This document shows, one piece after another, positions 35,124-46,424 of a stretch of DNA of 64,000 nt (position 1 is its first letter; each line of letters starts with the position of its first letter). The position numbers and the translations under genes are program-made. Origin of the DNA: Benincasa hispida (Eukaryota; Streptophyta; Magnoliopsida; Cucurbitales; Cucurbitaceae); contig NC_052357.1 in assembly GCF_009727055.1 (NCBI RefSeq), positions 1,692,779-1,756,778 on the forward strand. Reading direction: 5' to 3'. The notes beneath the pieces are model-generated. The model was not told the DNA's origin. It saw nothing but the letters and a program-made list of their open reading frames with translations, and ran no database searches.

Positions 35124-36351
35124 TAAAACAATGTTTGTCCTCAAGCATAAACTAAAGATTTTCTTTAAAAATTCTACCGCCTTTACCCTACCTAGACTTC
35201 TCAAGGTGCCTTATTCAAATTTCATGAATCAATGCCTTCTTAATTTATATCTTGATCTTTTCCTAAAATATTTCTAATCTTTAGGGACCACAAGTTTAAC
35301 CTAAAAAAAATTTACTCGTTTCTAGGACATCATATGATTTATTCTAAACTTTCTCCAACTGGAGTGTTTCCAAGTGATTTTTATCTTTGCGCGATTTAGA
35401 TATTCTTTTTGTGATCTTGCGCTAATCCAAGTGTCTCGCCTTTGTTTTGGCTTACCCCCAGGGTGTCATGCGGACATCTAACTACGAGCAAGGTGCTTTT
35501 TCTTAGTCAAAACTCATGCCCATTTCTTTATTTAGAAGCGAAGTTGCGATCACTTGGTTTATGCGTTGATCACGATTCCTACCTTCATTTTGGCTTGCAC
35601 CCACGGGTGTCATGCGGACATCCAACTACGAGTAAGATCCGATCTCAAAGTTGAAAATAACAATACTAGCACCTCTAAATTTACACACAATAGTGTCCTC
35701 ATTGCTGATAGACTAAATAACTCATACGATGAACTTAGAAAATTTCGTAAAAATCGTTTGGAAGGAAAACTGATAGACCGCTAACTTTTAAAAATGTTTC
35801 ATGAATTGATTGTTCTGAAATTAATTTGACTCTAGTACATGCGGTAAAAATAAATGCATGAATTTCATCATTGAAGTCATAATTGGTATGGGGAAGAATG
35901 CGGTGACTAAATAAAGTAATCAAAATTCAATGATTGAGTTAAACTAAAGAAGATGCAATAATAAAATTTAGCAATATTAAAATGAGAAGCGATAAGTGCA
36001 AAAATTGAAATAAAATGAGTCAAGGAAAGACACAACCCCCAAATTTTCTTTGTTGCCCACATCATCTATGATCGCATCCTTGCTTGTGGTGGGCTGATTG
36101 AACCGGTCGCGTGTTTTTAGGTTATCGCGTAGCTCCATTGCAATCATTCACTATGATCATTGGTAAATATCGAGAGGGTGAAAAGTATGAAAGACACAGT
36201 TGGAGATTCTAAAGAGTAGTGGTTATGCAAAAAGTAAGATAAATTCATGAAAGAAAAATATCAAAAGGATATATAAAAAAAAATCGTCCCTGATGAGTAT
36301 GTGGCGCATATCAACGCAGGAACTACTCGTTTCTTCTTCATTCAGGATTCC
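35124..36351 (-). other. Non-coding 3' region of the Athila-like element
   Basis: No env-like or other open frame of note lies between the integrase end and the polypurine tract. A duplicated block ('gggtgtcatgcggacatc(t/c)aactacgag') occurs at about 35460-35490 and 35605-35635. Confidence 0.6.
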
Positions 36352-38999
36352 TCAGGTCCATGCAGGTTTTCTCGCGATGAAAGTCTCCTCATGATACATC
36401 TTGACTCTTTGTCCATTGACCTTAAATGTGCTGGTCCCTTTTTCATTTGTTAATTCGACTACACCATGCGGGAATACTTCTTTAATTATGAACAGTTCGG
36501 ACCAGCGTGATTTCAATTTTCCTAGAAAAAGTCGTAGCCTAGAATTGAATAGCAAGTCCTTCTAACCAACTTGGAGATTCTTTTAACATAGTCGTTTGTC
36601 ATGCCAACATTTTGTACGTTCTTTGTAGATCTTGGCATTTTCATACGCTTGAAGTCTCCATTCATCTAACTCGAGCAACTAAGTTTTCTCTCCTCCCCTG
36701 CAGCCTTCAAATCAAAGTTAAGCTTCTTTACTGCCTGTCTCTTATACACATCTAGATGTGTATAAGAGACAGCCCATGCAATCCTCAAATCAAAGTTAAG
36801 CTTCTTTACTGCCCACAACACCTTGTGCTCTAATTCCAGCGGTAGATGACATGCCTTCCCAAACACCAACACATACGGGAACATGCCTATGGGTGTTTTA
36901 TAGACAGTCTTGTATGCCCACAAGGCATCATCAAGCTTCATTGCCCAATCCTTTCGTGAGGGGTTCACCATAGAATCAGTTTGATTTCTCTATTAGACAC
37001 CTTGGCTTGGTCGTTTGTCTGGGGGTGATATGCAGTGGTGATCTTATGACGGACATTGTACTTGAGCAGCAGTTTGTTAATGACGCCATTGACAAAGTGG
37101 GAGCCTTCATCATTTATTATGGCATATGGGGTGCCAAAACGAGTGAAGATATTTCTCCGTAAGAATTTGTAGACTATTGTCGCATCGTTTGCGATGGATG
37201 ATACCACTTCAATCCACTTGGAGACATAATCGACGGCCAACAGAATGTATTAGTGACCATTTGATGGTGGAAATGTCCCATGAAGTCTATGCCTCACACG
37301 TCGAAGAGTTCCAATTCCAATATAATGTTCATTGGAATAGCATTCTTCCATGATATGTTTCCCGTGCGTTGGTACTTGTCGCATTTCATAGAATAGTCTC
37401 GTGCATCCTTAAATAGAGTTGGCCAATAATACCCACTTTGTAACACTTTTGCTGTTGTGCGTTGACCTTCGAAATGTCCACCATAGGGTGAATCATGGCA
37501 CTGAAAAAATATGCGCTGAAAAGCGGTCTCTGGTACATAGAGTCGCAAGATCTGGTCTGGTCCCCTCTTGTAAAGATTCGGCTCGTCCCAGTAGTGGGAT
37601 TTACATTCATGCATGAGCCGCTTCTTTTGGTTGCCTATGTAATTTTCCAGAAATTGCTCGTAGACCAGGAAATTGACAACATCTACGTACCATGGTAATT
37701 CTTCGAGTTTGAACAACTGTTCATCTGGAAAGGATGCGTTCACCTCTGACTGAATGCGGTCTACTTCCAGATTCTTTAATCTCGACAAGTGGTCAGCGAC
37801 CTAGTTTTCCGTTCCCTTGAGGTCATTTATCTCCATGTTAAATTCTTAGAGGAGGAGAACCCATCAGATTAGCCTCGACTTTGCATATTTTTTGGTCATT
37901 AAATATCTTATTACCGAGTGGTCGGTGTGAACTATAACTTTGGATCCAAACAAATAAGATCTAAAACTTTCAAGCGCAAAGATTACCGTAAGAAGCTCAT
38001 TCTCTATGGTAGTGTAGTTTTCCTGGGTGGAGTTCAATGTTCTGCTCGCATATGCAATGGGGTGCAACATTATCTTTTCCTTTTATGCTAACACTGCCCC
38101 CATCACATAACCACTGGTATCGCACATTAGCTCGAATGGCTTTGTCCAGTCGGGTGCGATCAAAATAGTCGTTGTAATTAATGCGTTCTTTAGTACTTTG
38201 AATGCATGGAGGCATTATGAATCAAAGTCAAAAGTTCTGTCAGCCTCTAGCAATGCACTCAATGGTCGAGCTATCTTAGAGAAGTCCTTCACAAATCAAC
38301 GGTAGAATCCTATATGTCCCAAGAAACTCCTTACAGCCTTCACATTTGCTGGAGGTGGAAATTTTTCAATGGCCTCAATTTTTGCTTTATCCACCTCTAG
38401 CCCTTCCTTAGAAACCTTGTGCCCGAGCACAATTCCTTCGTTAACCATGAAATGACATTTCTCCCATTCAGCACCAGATTGGTCTCTTCACATATTTTCA
38501 GTATCCTCTCCATGTTTTTCAGACAAACTTTATATGTTTTCCCATAAACTGAGAAATCGTCCATAAAGATTTCCACTGAATCCTCGAGATACTCGGAGAA
38601 GATTGCCATCATGCACCTCTGAAACGTGCTCGGCACATTGCATAATCCAAACGACATGCGGCAAAAATCAAACGTTCCATATGGGCAGGTGAATATGGTC
38701 TTTTCTTGGTCTTCTGGTGCGATCATTATCTGATTGTAGCCCACATACCCATCAAGAAAATAGAAGTAGTTATTTCCTGCTAGTCGGTCTAGAATTTGAT
38801 CAATAAAAGGTAAAGGGAAATGATCCTTCTTCGTCGCCGCATTAAGCTTCCGGTAGTCTATGCAAATTCACCAGCAATTGATGGTTCTCATGGGTATTAA
38901 TTCGTTGTTTGCGTTCGGGACTACCGTCATTCCGCCCTTCTTGGGAACGCATTACACAGGGCTAACCCACTTGCTTTCGGCAATAGGGTATATGATGCC
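36352..38999 (-). pseudogene. Athila-like pol, second part: RT, RNase H, integrase
   Basis: The RT block (38397-38999) begins 'GIIYPIAESKWVSPV' directly at the solo LTR border and holds 'MGYNQIMIAPEDQEKTIFTC' and the catalytic 'IFMDDFSVYG' (F-M-D-D form of YxDD). RNase H is at 37864-38220 ('[18 protein letters not shown]', '[13 protein letters not shown]'). The integrase zinc-binding part is at 37294-37788 ('GGHFEGQRTTAKVLQSGYYW') and the core at 36666-37240 ('YVSKWIEV', 'GSHFVN', 'TAYHPQTN'). The C-terminal piece is at 36352-36555 ('KSRWSELFIIKEVFPHGVVE'). Stops and frameshifts separate these blocks. At 36735 a sequencing adapter disrupts the integrase. Confidence 0.85.
36735..36772. other. 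Nextera mate-pair junction adapter (assembly contaminant), copy 1
   Basis: The 38 bases consist of CTGTCTCTTATACACATCT followed by its reverse complement, the Tn5 mosaic-end junction of Nextera mate-pair libraries. The 28-bp stretches on either side (36707-36734 and 36785-36812) are direct repeats of each other. Translation gives the well-known artefact peptide '[12 protein letters not shown]' inside the integrase frame. Confidence 0.97.
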
Positions 39000-40661
39000 T
39001 GATGTATTATTTTATGAGGTGGAATAATGGATGAAATGTGGTGATGGAAATGCATTGAGCACTCAAGTTTTCTCAGTGGAATCCAAGGGTAGACCCCACT
39101 GAGTTTCCTGGTAAGTCTAGGGTCGAACTCAGGGACTTAGAAAAACGATATGCGGTGATAATTTTCAAGAAGACTTTGCGATAACCGGTGACTCAAATAA
39201 TTGTTGGTTTATTGTTTGCGGTAATAAAAATAAACAAATACGGCGGAGTTTTGAAAAGAGTTGATAAAACGAAAGATGCGATGAGTATGCGGTGAACGGG
39301 TTGAGAAGGGTTTCCGCTAACACTTCCTAGGATGCATTCATGCTATGCGATCATGCAACACACATACAATAGTAAACCATCTCTTGATGCGAATGCTACG
39401 GCTTCTAATGCTAGAACGCATGCGATATATGCGATAAGTCTATAGAACCTACACATAAGCCTCTATTCTTACCCATGCAGTGACAAGATGAAATACACAC
39501 AAGTAAGGCGACCACATAATATCATACCTATCTCTAGGGTGCATGCGATGCAGGTTGACAAACAGAGCTTATCTCTAAGTCCATATCTCTTGTTTATGCA
39601 GATCTAATCTTGCTCTCTCGAGTCTAGATTCTAACCTAGCTCTCTCAAGTCTCAGGATCTTTCTTTAGACTCTCTCTCGAGTAGCTCTAAAGGGGTGTTG
39701 GGCACAACATAAAACAAGATAATCGCATGGGATGAAGATCGTAGGTTATGTTAGTTTAATTCTTCTCAACCCATTCGATAAGTTTAGCTACTCATGTATG
39801 CTAAGAGAGTGAACATATGTAGAATAAGAACTTTGTATAAATATAAAGTTGAAGTACAAAATAACAACGCAAGAAGAGAATAAAGAGCCTGGTAGCAATC
39901 TCTTACTTCCCAGGCTTTTACACTGTCTTTTCTACTCTTGTTCAAAAGATAGTCTCGCTCTCGCGAGAGTCGGCCCGCTCTCTGCTTTCTACACTTTCGG
40001 GTTCTCTCTCGAGTTGCCCTGAGCGATCTTCCGAATTCTCTTCTCTTCTCTCGCTCCGCCTTAAAATAAAAAGGAAAACTATGGACAAGGCTAAATATGA
40101 ACTGGCTGAACTAGCTGGACTCATTTTCTGAAGGATGCCTTCGGTATTTATAGAGCCTTCAGGGTGAAAGACGACTTCTCTCTTATGATTGCACTGATGG
40201 GATGGCTTTAATTCTCTGACTGATGCGCCGAATATTTCTCACCTAAAATCTGAGTGTAGTTGTTATCGTTAGCGGCTTGTCAACTTCATTCGAATTTGAC
40301 CGTCATCAGCTTTCTATCTCATCATGATTAATTATGCCTTTCACCCAGATGTGCCCACCAAGTTGTGGAGACTCTATGCGGCAATCCTTCTTGAGTAGAT
40401 GTTTGCGAGCACAAATCATCACAAAGCTTGCGGTAATGTTGCGTTCGTCTGTTGATTTCTTGTGATCGCGCTTTTCGCCTTGCATCAACACATATTGTGC
40501 ATAAAAATACAAAAATTAACTGTTTCTAAGCGTTGAATGCATGCAACTGCAATGTCATGAACTTAATGCTTTTTGGATGTAATCTATCATATTTTATCAA
40601 CGCAAGCCAGCATTGTTTAAAAACTTAACACTGTAATAACGTGCATTTCTTCCTGTTATCA
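39000..40661 (-). mobile_element. Solo LTR of a related gypsy family, nested in Athila-like pol
   Basis: It has TG...CA ends and 1,662 bp, flanked by the exact target duplication ATGCC (38995-38999 and 40662-40666). It interrupts pol between 'WLDVG' on the right and 'GIIYPIAES' on the left. It shares blocks with the host element's LTRs ('gtttcctggtaagtctaggg', 'gtcgaa(c/t)(t/a)cagggact') but differs at its start, so it comes from a sister subfamily. With no interior left, it arose by LTR-LTR recombination. Confidence 0.9.
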
Positions 40662-41755
40662 ATGCCTACGTCCAACCATTTAATGATCTCTTTCTTTACA
40701 ACCTTCTTCATCGTAGGATTCAGTCTGCATTGATGTTTGATAGAGCCTTTCTGGTTGTCTTCGAGCTGAATTCTGTGCATGCAGTATGTTGGGCTAATAC
40801 CTCTTATATCTGCTAGCGTCCACCCAATTTCTTTTATATACTTCTTCAGGATGCTGAGCTGCGCATTTTCTTGTTCTTCTGGCAACACAGAGGATATTAT
40901 TACTGGCAAGGTTTCGTTTTGTCTAAGGAAAACATACTTCAAATGACTTGGCAGAGTTTTCAGCTTCAAGGTAGGTGGTTGTTCTAAGGAAGGTTTTTGT
41001 GTTTTTCTCTCTTCATTCAAATTCAAAATTTTTCCATGGCTTGCTGTCTCCATGATTACATAGTAGGTTTCTACGGATGCTATCGCATCCTCTTCTTCTT
41101 CATCTTCTTCTTTGGACTCCAACTCTTTATTGCAACTGTGTTCATTGTCAAATTCTGATAGGTCTTCATCTTCTGGATACTTCATCACCTTTATGAAGTT
41201 AAACCTGAGCTTCTTCCCATTTATACTCATCGTGATCTCTCATTTGTGCAGTTAATTTGGGCACGACCAGTAGATAGAAATGGTCGTCCCAATATGATAG
41301 GCATCTCTTTGTCCGCCTCATAGTCTAGAATGATGAAGTCTACTAGTAGAATGAATTTATCAATTGTGACCAAGACATCCTTCAACTTTCCCTCAGGGTG
41401 AACTAGGGATCTATCTGTAAGCTGAAGAGTCACCGTCGTGGGCGTCAGCTGCCCCACATTCAATTGTTTGAAGATTGAAAGAGGCATCAAATTTAAGTTG
41501 GCCCCAAGATTGCATNTGAAGAGTCACCGTCGTGGGCGTCAGCTGCCCCACATTCAATTGTTTGAAGATTGAAAGAGGCATCAAATTTAAGTTGGCCCCA
41601 AGATTGCATAGTGCTTGACCGATATAAATCCTGCCAATTGAGCAGGATATCGTAAAGCTTCCTAGGTCGCACATTTTCGGTGGGATTATAGTATTTGATT
41701 TTTGCGTTAATGCCATCGTAGTGAACTTTCCTATGCTTCTTTTCTTTGACACCAT
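40662..41755 (-). pseudogene. Athila-like pol, first part: protease and RT N-terminus
   Basis: The protease region (41227-41755) reads 'MPLSIFKQLNVGQLTPTTVT' and 'FIILDYEADKEMPIILGRPF'. The active-site triplet, normally CDLGAS, reads 'LCNLGANLN', so the catalytic Asp is Asn. The acidic linker (41090-41170) follows, then 'LSILKKYIKEIGWTLADIRG' and 'GISPTYCMHRIQLEDN', the usual run into the RT. The frame stops at the solo LTR. An N-joined duplication (41516) shifts the frame in the protease. Confidence 0.85.
41423..41609. other. Perfect direct duplication joined by a single N (assembly artefact)
   Basis: About 93 bases ending at 41515 ('tgaagagtcaccgtcgtggg ... ccaagattgcat') are repeated exactly from 41517 to 41609, with one N at 41516. 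This is the signature of two overlapping contig ends joined without merging. Confidence 0.9.
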
Positions 41756-42902
41756 ATCCTTTTAAAACTTGGCATATTTCGGCATTTGCTCTATCGCTTC
41801 TATAAAAGGAATATTGATGTGTAGCTGTTTTAATAATTCCAGAAAGCGATGATACCGACCTTCATCATTTTGCTTCTTTTTCAGTCTTTGCGGGAATGGT
41901 GGTAGCTATATTTTTATCGTTTCCTGGTCTGAAGGATTGGAGTTGGTCGTAACTTCCGGTTCCATCGTCTTGGGCTCTTCTGATTCATTTTGCGTCAACA
42001 GCTTCTTGGATTCCATCACGTTCGGATTGGTCCTATTAGGCTCTTTTCTTTCTTCCACTGTCGTTTTTCCATTTCACAGGGTGACCGCTTTGCAGTGCTC
42101 TTTCCCTATGTTCCCCAGGTTGCGTGGGAACTTAGTTGAGCTCGACAGCGTCGCTTGCTGTCTATTTTTCAGCTCTCTCACAATTCATCCTATTTGGATT
42201 TCTAGATTGCAGATGGAAGTCACCTGGTTCTGGAGGACCGTCTCATTCTTTTCAATGTATTGTTTTAGTAGGTTCTTCAGATAGGATGATGGCGATGCTT
42301 GCGAGCTGCTGGCTTGTTGTTGCTGTTGATCGTTAGTTCTTTGGAAAAATCCCGGTGGTTCTTCTTTATGCGCCATAGGTTGATAACCTTGTTGTTGGTT
42401 ATTTTTCCAAGCAAAATTAGGGTAGTTTCTCCACCCGGGGTTGTATATATTTGAGAAAGGGTTGTTCTTGATAAAGTAGATTGACTGCAGGCTTCGTGGA
42501 CACTCATCAATCGAATGCGATTCTCCACATGATGCACAACTGGTGCTCGTCTGTTCTATTGCGTCGACTTGCCCTTTTTGCGTTCCAGGATTGATTATTG
42601 CGATGCCCTGTAACAAATTTATCATCACATTCATTTGATTTTGCAAAGATGTGATGACACCATTATTTGCATTACCTTCTCGAGGATTTACTCGTTGATC
42701 GCTATCTTGCCAATCTTCATGATTCTTTGATATGTGATCAAGAATATTTTTAGCCTCATCATAAGTCTTATCTAGCAGACTACTTGCAGCTGCCGCATTG
42801 GCGGCTGTCTGTGATGCAGGATTTAACCCATGGTAGAAAATTTCCATCTAAAGGCAGTCTGGTAATTCATTGTGTGGACAATCTCGCACTAATCTCTTAA
42901 AC

Positions 42903-42940
42903 CTGTCTCTTATACACATCTAGATGTGTATAAGAGACAG
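42903..42940. other. Nextera mate-pair junction adapter, copy 2
   Basis: Identical 38 bases to copy 1. The 64 or so bases left of it ('ggcagtctggtaattcattg...') recur right of it at about 43000-43065, while the sequence next to the right flank is a diverged version (tgctac-type substitutions) of 42781-42835. Reads from two different element copies were joined here. Confidence 0.97.
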
Positions 42941-43077
42941 GACTACTAGCGGCTGCCACATTGGCAGCGGTCTACGAAGCGGGATTCAAACCATGATAGA
43001 AAATTTCCATCTAAAGGCAGTCTGGTAATTCATTGTGTGGACAATCTCGCACTAATCTCTTAAACCTCGCCCACACG

Positions 43078-43115
43078 CTGTCTCTTATACACATCTAGAT
43101 GTGTATAAGAGACAG
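43078..43115. other. Nextera mate-pair junction adapter, copy 3
   Basis: Identical 38 bases. It joins the gag start (43116-43166) to a much later part of gag, so several hundred bases of real sequence are probably missing. The overlapping plus-strand frames beginning 'MCIRDR' and 'MYKRQ' are translations of the adapter. Confidence 0.97.
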
Positions 43116-43417
43116 GTCCCGGATGGGTCTATTGCTATCATTCGCCAAGAGGATAGGATTTTCCATAATGTTGTTCCCATTTGCGGCTCTTTCTTCTGGT
43201 TGTTCTGCCATTCTGAGAGTTCTTCCTTGTTGTGGCAGTTGTCTCTCTATCTTCTTCGGAATGTTCTTTCGATCTCTGGGTCTTAGTTGGGCTCAGAAGT
43301 GTGTTCTTCGCTCCTGCGACGCTTGCTTCTTCCCTTACCGAAGGAATGGCAGTGCACAAAGATCAGAAGCTGCAAAGAAAATCAAAGAGGTTTACTGTTA
43401 GTGCAATATGTACCGTA

Positions 43418-43435
43418 GTCCCAGCAATGGCGCCA
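43418..43435 (-). other. Primer-binding site of the Athila-like element (tRNA-Asp type)
   Basis: TGGCGCCATTGCTGGGAC on the minus strand, six bases inside the 5' LTR. It resembles the complement of the tRNA-Asp 3' end (TGGCGCCGTTGCCGGGG) with a few mismatches, the type known for Athila elements. Confidence 0.7.
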
Positions 43436-43441
43436 AAAACT

Positions 43442-45102
43442 TGATGCGTGCAATTTTGTGATGCGTTATGGTGTGAGTTTACGGTGATCATGCAAGCGTT
43501 CTTAACAAGAGCCAAGTATAAAACTTCGTAGGTTTCCTAGTAAGTTCAGGGTCGAATACAGGGACTACTAAGTAAATAGGCAACAGTCACTTTGATTCTC
43601 TTGCAGTGGTAAAAAAAAAATGAAGTGGATGGTGTTTTGATTAAGAATTTTTCCTATGCGACGGAGTTAAACGCAGAGCTGATAAAAACGTAGAGTTACA
43701 ATGAGTATACGATGAAAGGGTTGAGAAGGGGTCTACCTAGCATTTCCTAAGATCATGCACAAGTTATGCGATCATGCTGCACACAAATAACAACACGTCA
43801 TCTCTCAATGCAGAATGCCATAACTCCTATTTCTAGGACGCATGCAATGTGTATACAAAAAATTTGATAGGACTTATGTCTAAGCCTCTATTCTTGTCTA
43901 TGCGATGATGAATAATGTACACATAAAAGAAGGTGACTGCATACAATCATTCTTATTTCTAGGGTGCATGCGATGTGTTAATAGCAATAGAACTTATGTC
44001 TAAGTTTCTATTTCTTGCTTATGCGATTCTAATCTGACTCTCTCAAGCCTAAATTCTAATCTGACTCTCTCAAGTCTAGATTCTATCTTTAGACTACTAT
44101 CTCAAGTATTTCTAAAGGGTAAATGACGTATACATAAGACAAGATGATCGCATAAAATGTAAATCTTAAGTCATGCTAGCTAAGTATTTCTCAACCCATT
44201 AAAAAATTTAGCTACTCATGCGAAGTATGGAGAGATTGATCATAGATTGAAATGAGATTTCCATTTTCTATAAATAAAGTACTGAATACAAAATAACAAA
44301 TGGAATTGAGAGATAAGAAGCCCGGTAAGCAATGTCTTGCATCTCGTGGCCTTTTACACTGTTCTTTTTCACTCCAACTCTGTTCTCGATGTGTATTCTT
44401 TCTCTCGTAAGTGTTGGCCCTCTCTCCCTTTGTAACGCTTTCTCGCAGTCTCTCGATCTTTCTGGGAATGATCTTTCGGCTTCCTCCTCTCCTTGTTTGT
44501 CTCCGTCTTTTCAGTATATCTACGAGTATGTACGTGAACAAACTAACTAACTCTCTAACTTCTTCTCCTATTTACACTGGTGGCCTTCAGTATTTATAGA
44601 GCTCAACGTGAAGCAGTCTTTCTTTCTAATGATTGCAATGATGGGCGGTATTAATTCTCTTACTCTGATGCACCGATTAATGGTCAACGAAAGTTGAGTG
44701 TACTTTCTACAGTGTGGCTTTAACGACTTGTCAACTAAATTCGGATTCAACTGTTATCAACTTTTTGTCCCATCATGATTTATTATGTTGTCACCTTGAT
44801 GTGCAGTCTTGATGCGGCCACCTTTTTAAGAAGCTTCTCACGATCACATACGATCGCATGACTTGCGATTGCAATCTTCAAGCGCACTGACGCTTTGTTT
44901 CTTTGGCTCGCTATTACCCTTGCGCCATCACATTTTTCCTACAAAAAATAAGTAAATTAACCACTTTTATGCGACGAGCGCTTGCGATCGCAATTCTTAT
45001 CAATTTAGCGCTTTCAAACATGATATTGCTTATTTTGCCATCACATTCTCTCATTTTTTTACTTATTTGAGCTATAATAACTTGTATTTCTACCAGTTAT
45101 CA
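43442..45102 (-). mobile_element. 5' LTR of the Athila-like element (1,661 bp)
   Basis: Plus-strand ends are TGATGCGTGC and CCAGTTATCA, the partner of 33452-35111. The 100-residue and smaller frames inside are chance frames in LTR sequence. Confidence 0.88.
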
Positions 45103-45926
45103 GTATGCGTCAGGTATTGAAGAGGTCCAATTGTGCTTTGATATGGATATAGATCAGTAAGGGGAACACCTTCATTTACTGAGAGGTGTTTGCCCATGGT
45201 GCACGGTGAGGCTGCTGGTTTTAGCTTAATGAAACCTATCCTCTGAAGTACATCATCAACATATTTGGACTGATTCAATATGAAGCCATGTTCCAAATAA
45301 TGGACTTGAATACCCAAGAAATAGCTGAGCTTGCCCAAGTCTTTAAGTGCAAACATGTTGTCCAATGCAGTTACCAGTTGAGAGATCAGATAGGTGTTAT
45401 TGCCAGTGACATTTATATCATCAACGTATACTAGGAAAAGAATAACTGTGCACTTTGTATTGAGTATGAACATAGGCGTGTCAGATTTTAACTGTGTGAA
45501 CCCCCAGCCAGCCAGAGTTTTACTCAATGTATCATTCCAAGCCCTAGGAGCTTGCTTCAGGCCATATATGGCTTTACCCAACTTACAGACATAGTTAGGA
45601 AAGTCAGAGTGAACGTAGCCAGGTGGTTGTTGCATATAGACATCCTCTATAAGTTTTCCATTCAGAAATGCATTGTTAAAGTCTAGCTGACGAAGGACCA
45701 TTCCTTTGAAATAGAAATGCCGAACACAATTCTTATAGTTGAAGCTTTTACCACAGGGTTGAAGGTCTTGAAGAAGTCAATCTCGGGGTGCTGTTGGAAC
45801 CCTTTGGCCACCAACCGTGCCTTGTACCTCTGTATTGAGCCATCCGGATTCTTTTTAAGTCTAAAGATCCATTTACTGCCCAACACATTCAACAATAATG
45901 ATGGAGGAACGAGGTGTCAAGTCTGA
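45103..45926 (-). pseudogene. Copia-2 reverse transcriptase, main part
   Basis: Copia RVT_2 landmarks are present: 'MLNVLGSKWIFRLKKNPDGS' and 'RYKARLVAKGFQQHPEIDF' (45683-45895), then 'QLDFNNAFLNGKLIEDVYMQ', 'YGLKQAPRAWNDTL' and the catalytic 'LFLVYVDDINVTG' (45090-45701). The Y-V-D-D motif is intact. A frameshift separates the two parts near 45690-45710. The domain is cut at 'QYLTHT' by the Athila-like insertion. Confidence 0.88.
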
Positions 45927-45970
45927 TTATGCATAAGAGCTTGATATTCCATGTCCATTGCAGCTTTCCA

Positions 45971-46400
45971 CTAAGGTGTGGCAAGAGCATCTGAGACCCT
46001 GGTTGGTTCTGTCAGTGACCAATCATTTTTCATAGTGTTTAACCAAGCTTTTGGTTTGAATATACCAACTTTGCCTCTTGTAATCATAGTATGGGAAGGG
46101 TGTAAGATATGTAGAGAGGCATGGATAGGTAATGGTGCTGGATTTACAAGTGACAATGACTCATGAACAGACTGAGCAGGGGAGGAAGGGAAGAGATGTA
46201 TGGGTGACTGACTGCTATGTGGGGTGGTGTTTGTAGGAGAGCTTTGGACTGAGTCTGGCATAGTTGAGCTCGGTGGAATACACTGAGATGGTAAATGCCT
46301 CATAGCAGCTGAGGTAGCCACAGAGAAATAAGGTTGACTGGCTATGTGGTGAGGTTGATCTGAGGGGGGCTTGAAAGAATGTGCAATAGTGGAGTGAGGT
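45971..46400 (-). pseudogene. Copia-2 linker between integrase and RT
   Basis: A Ser/Pro/His-rich frame ('SSPAQSVHESLSLVNPAPLP') ends with 'HTMITRGKVGIFKPK', the conserved block that precedes RVT_2 in plant copia polyproteins. Confidence 0.75.
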
Positions 46401-46424
46401 TAGAGAAGACATCTGGACTATTTG

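Larger units (their letters stand above)
42185..43166 (-). pseudogene. Athila-like gag (disrupted by adapters)
   Basis: The start at 43166 reads 'MENPILLANDSNRPIRD', an Athila-type gag opening, and runs into an adapter after 17 codons. After the adapter, gag resumes late in the protein ('RFKRLVRDCPHNELPDCLQ', 'MEIFYHGLNPASQTAANAAA'). It then continues through 'AKNILDHISKNHEDWQ' to a zinc-knuckle-like 'CASCGESHSIDECP' and ends in a Gln-rich tail. A large middle part of gag is missing at the adapter join, and a second adapter separates two diverged copies of 'TAANAAA...'. Confidence 0.8.
33452..45102 (-). mobile_element. Athila-like Ty3/gypsy retrotransposon inside the copia-2 RT
   Basis: Both LTRs are present (33452-35111 and 43442-45102), flanked by the exact 5-bp target duplication GTATG (33447-33451 and 45103-45107). 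Inside, minus strand: tRNA-Asp-type primer site, gag, protease, RT, RNase H, integrase, then about 1.2 kb of non-coding sequence and a polypurine tract. The lineage call rests on the primer type and on pol blocks such as 'VTLQLTDRS' and 'MPIILGRPFLSTGRAQI'. The sequence contains three sequencing-adapter copies and one N-joined duplication, so its inner structure is partly artefact. Confidence 0.9.

Noticed and set aside
35112..36351. Possible env-like gene downstream of Athila-like integrase
   Set aside because: No open frame of sufficient length, signal peptide or membrane segment found there.
36666..36971. In-frame insertion in integrase as a novel domain
   Set aside because: The inserted residues translate the sequencing adapter plus a short flank duplication.
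37419..37698. Plus-strand frames over the gypsy integrase
   Set aside because: Antisense shadows of the minus-strand pol remnant.
42903..43401. Perfect palindromes and frames 'MCIRDRS...' and 'MYKRQ...' as a possible novel gene or hairpin element
   Set aside because: They are Nextera junction adapter sequence and its translation.
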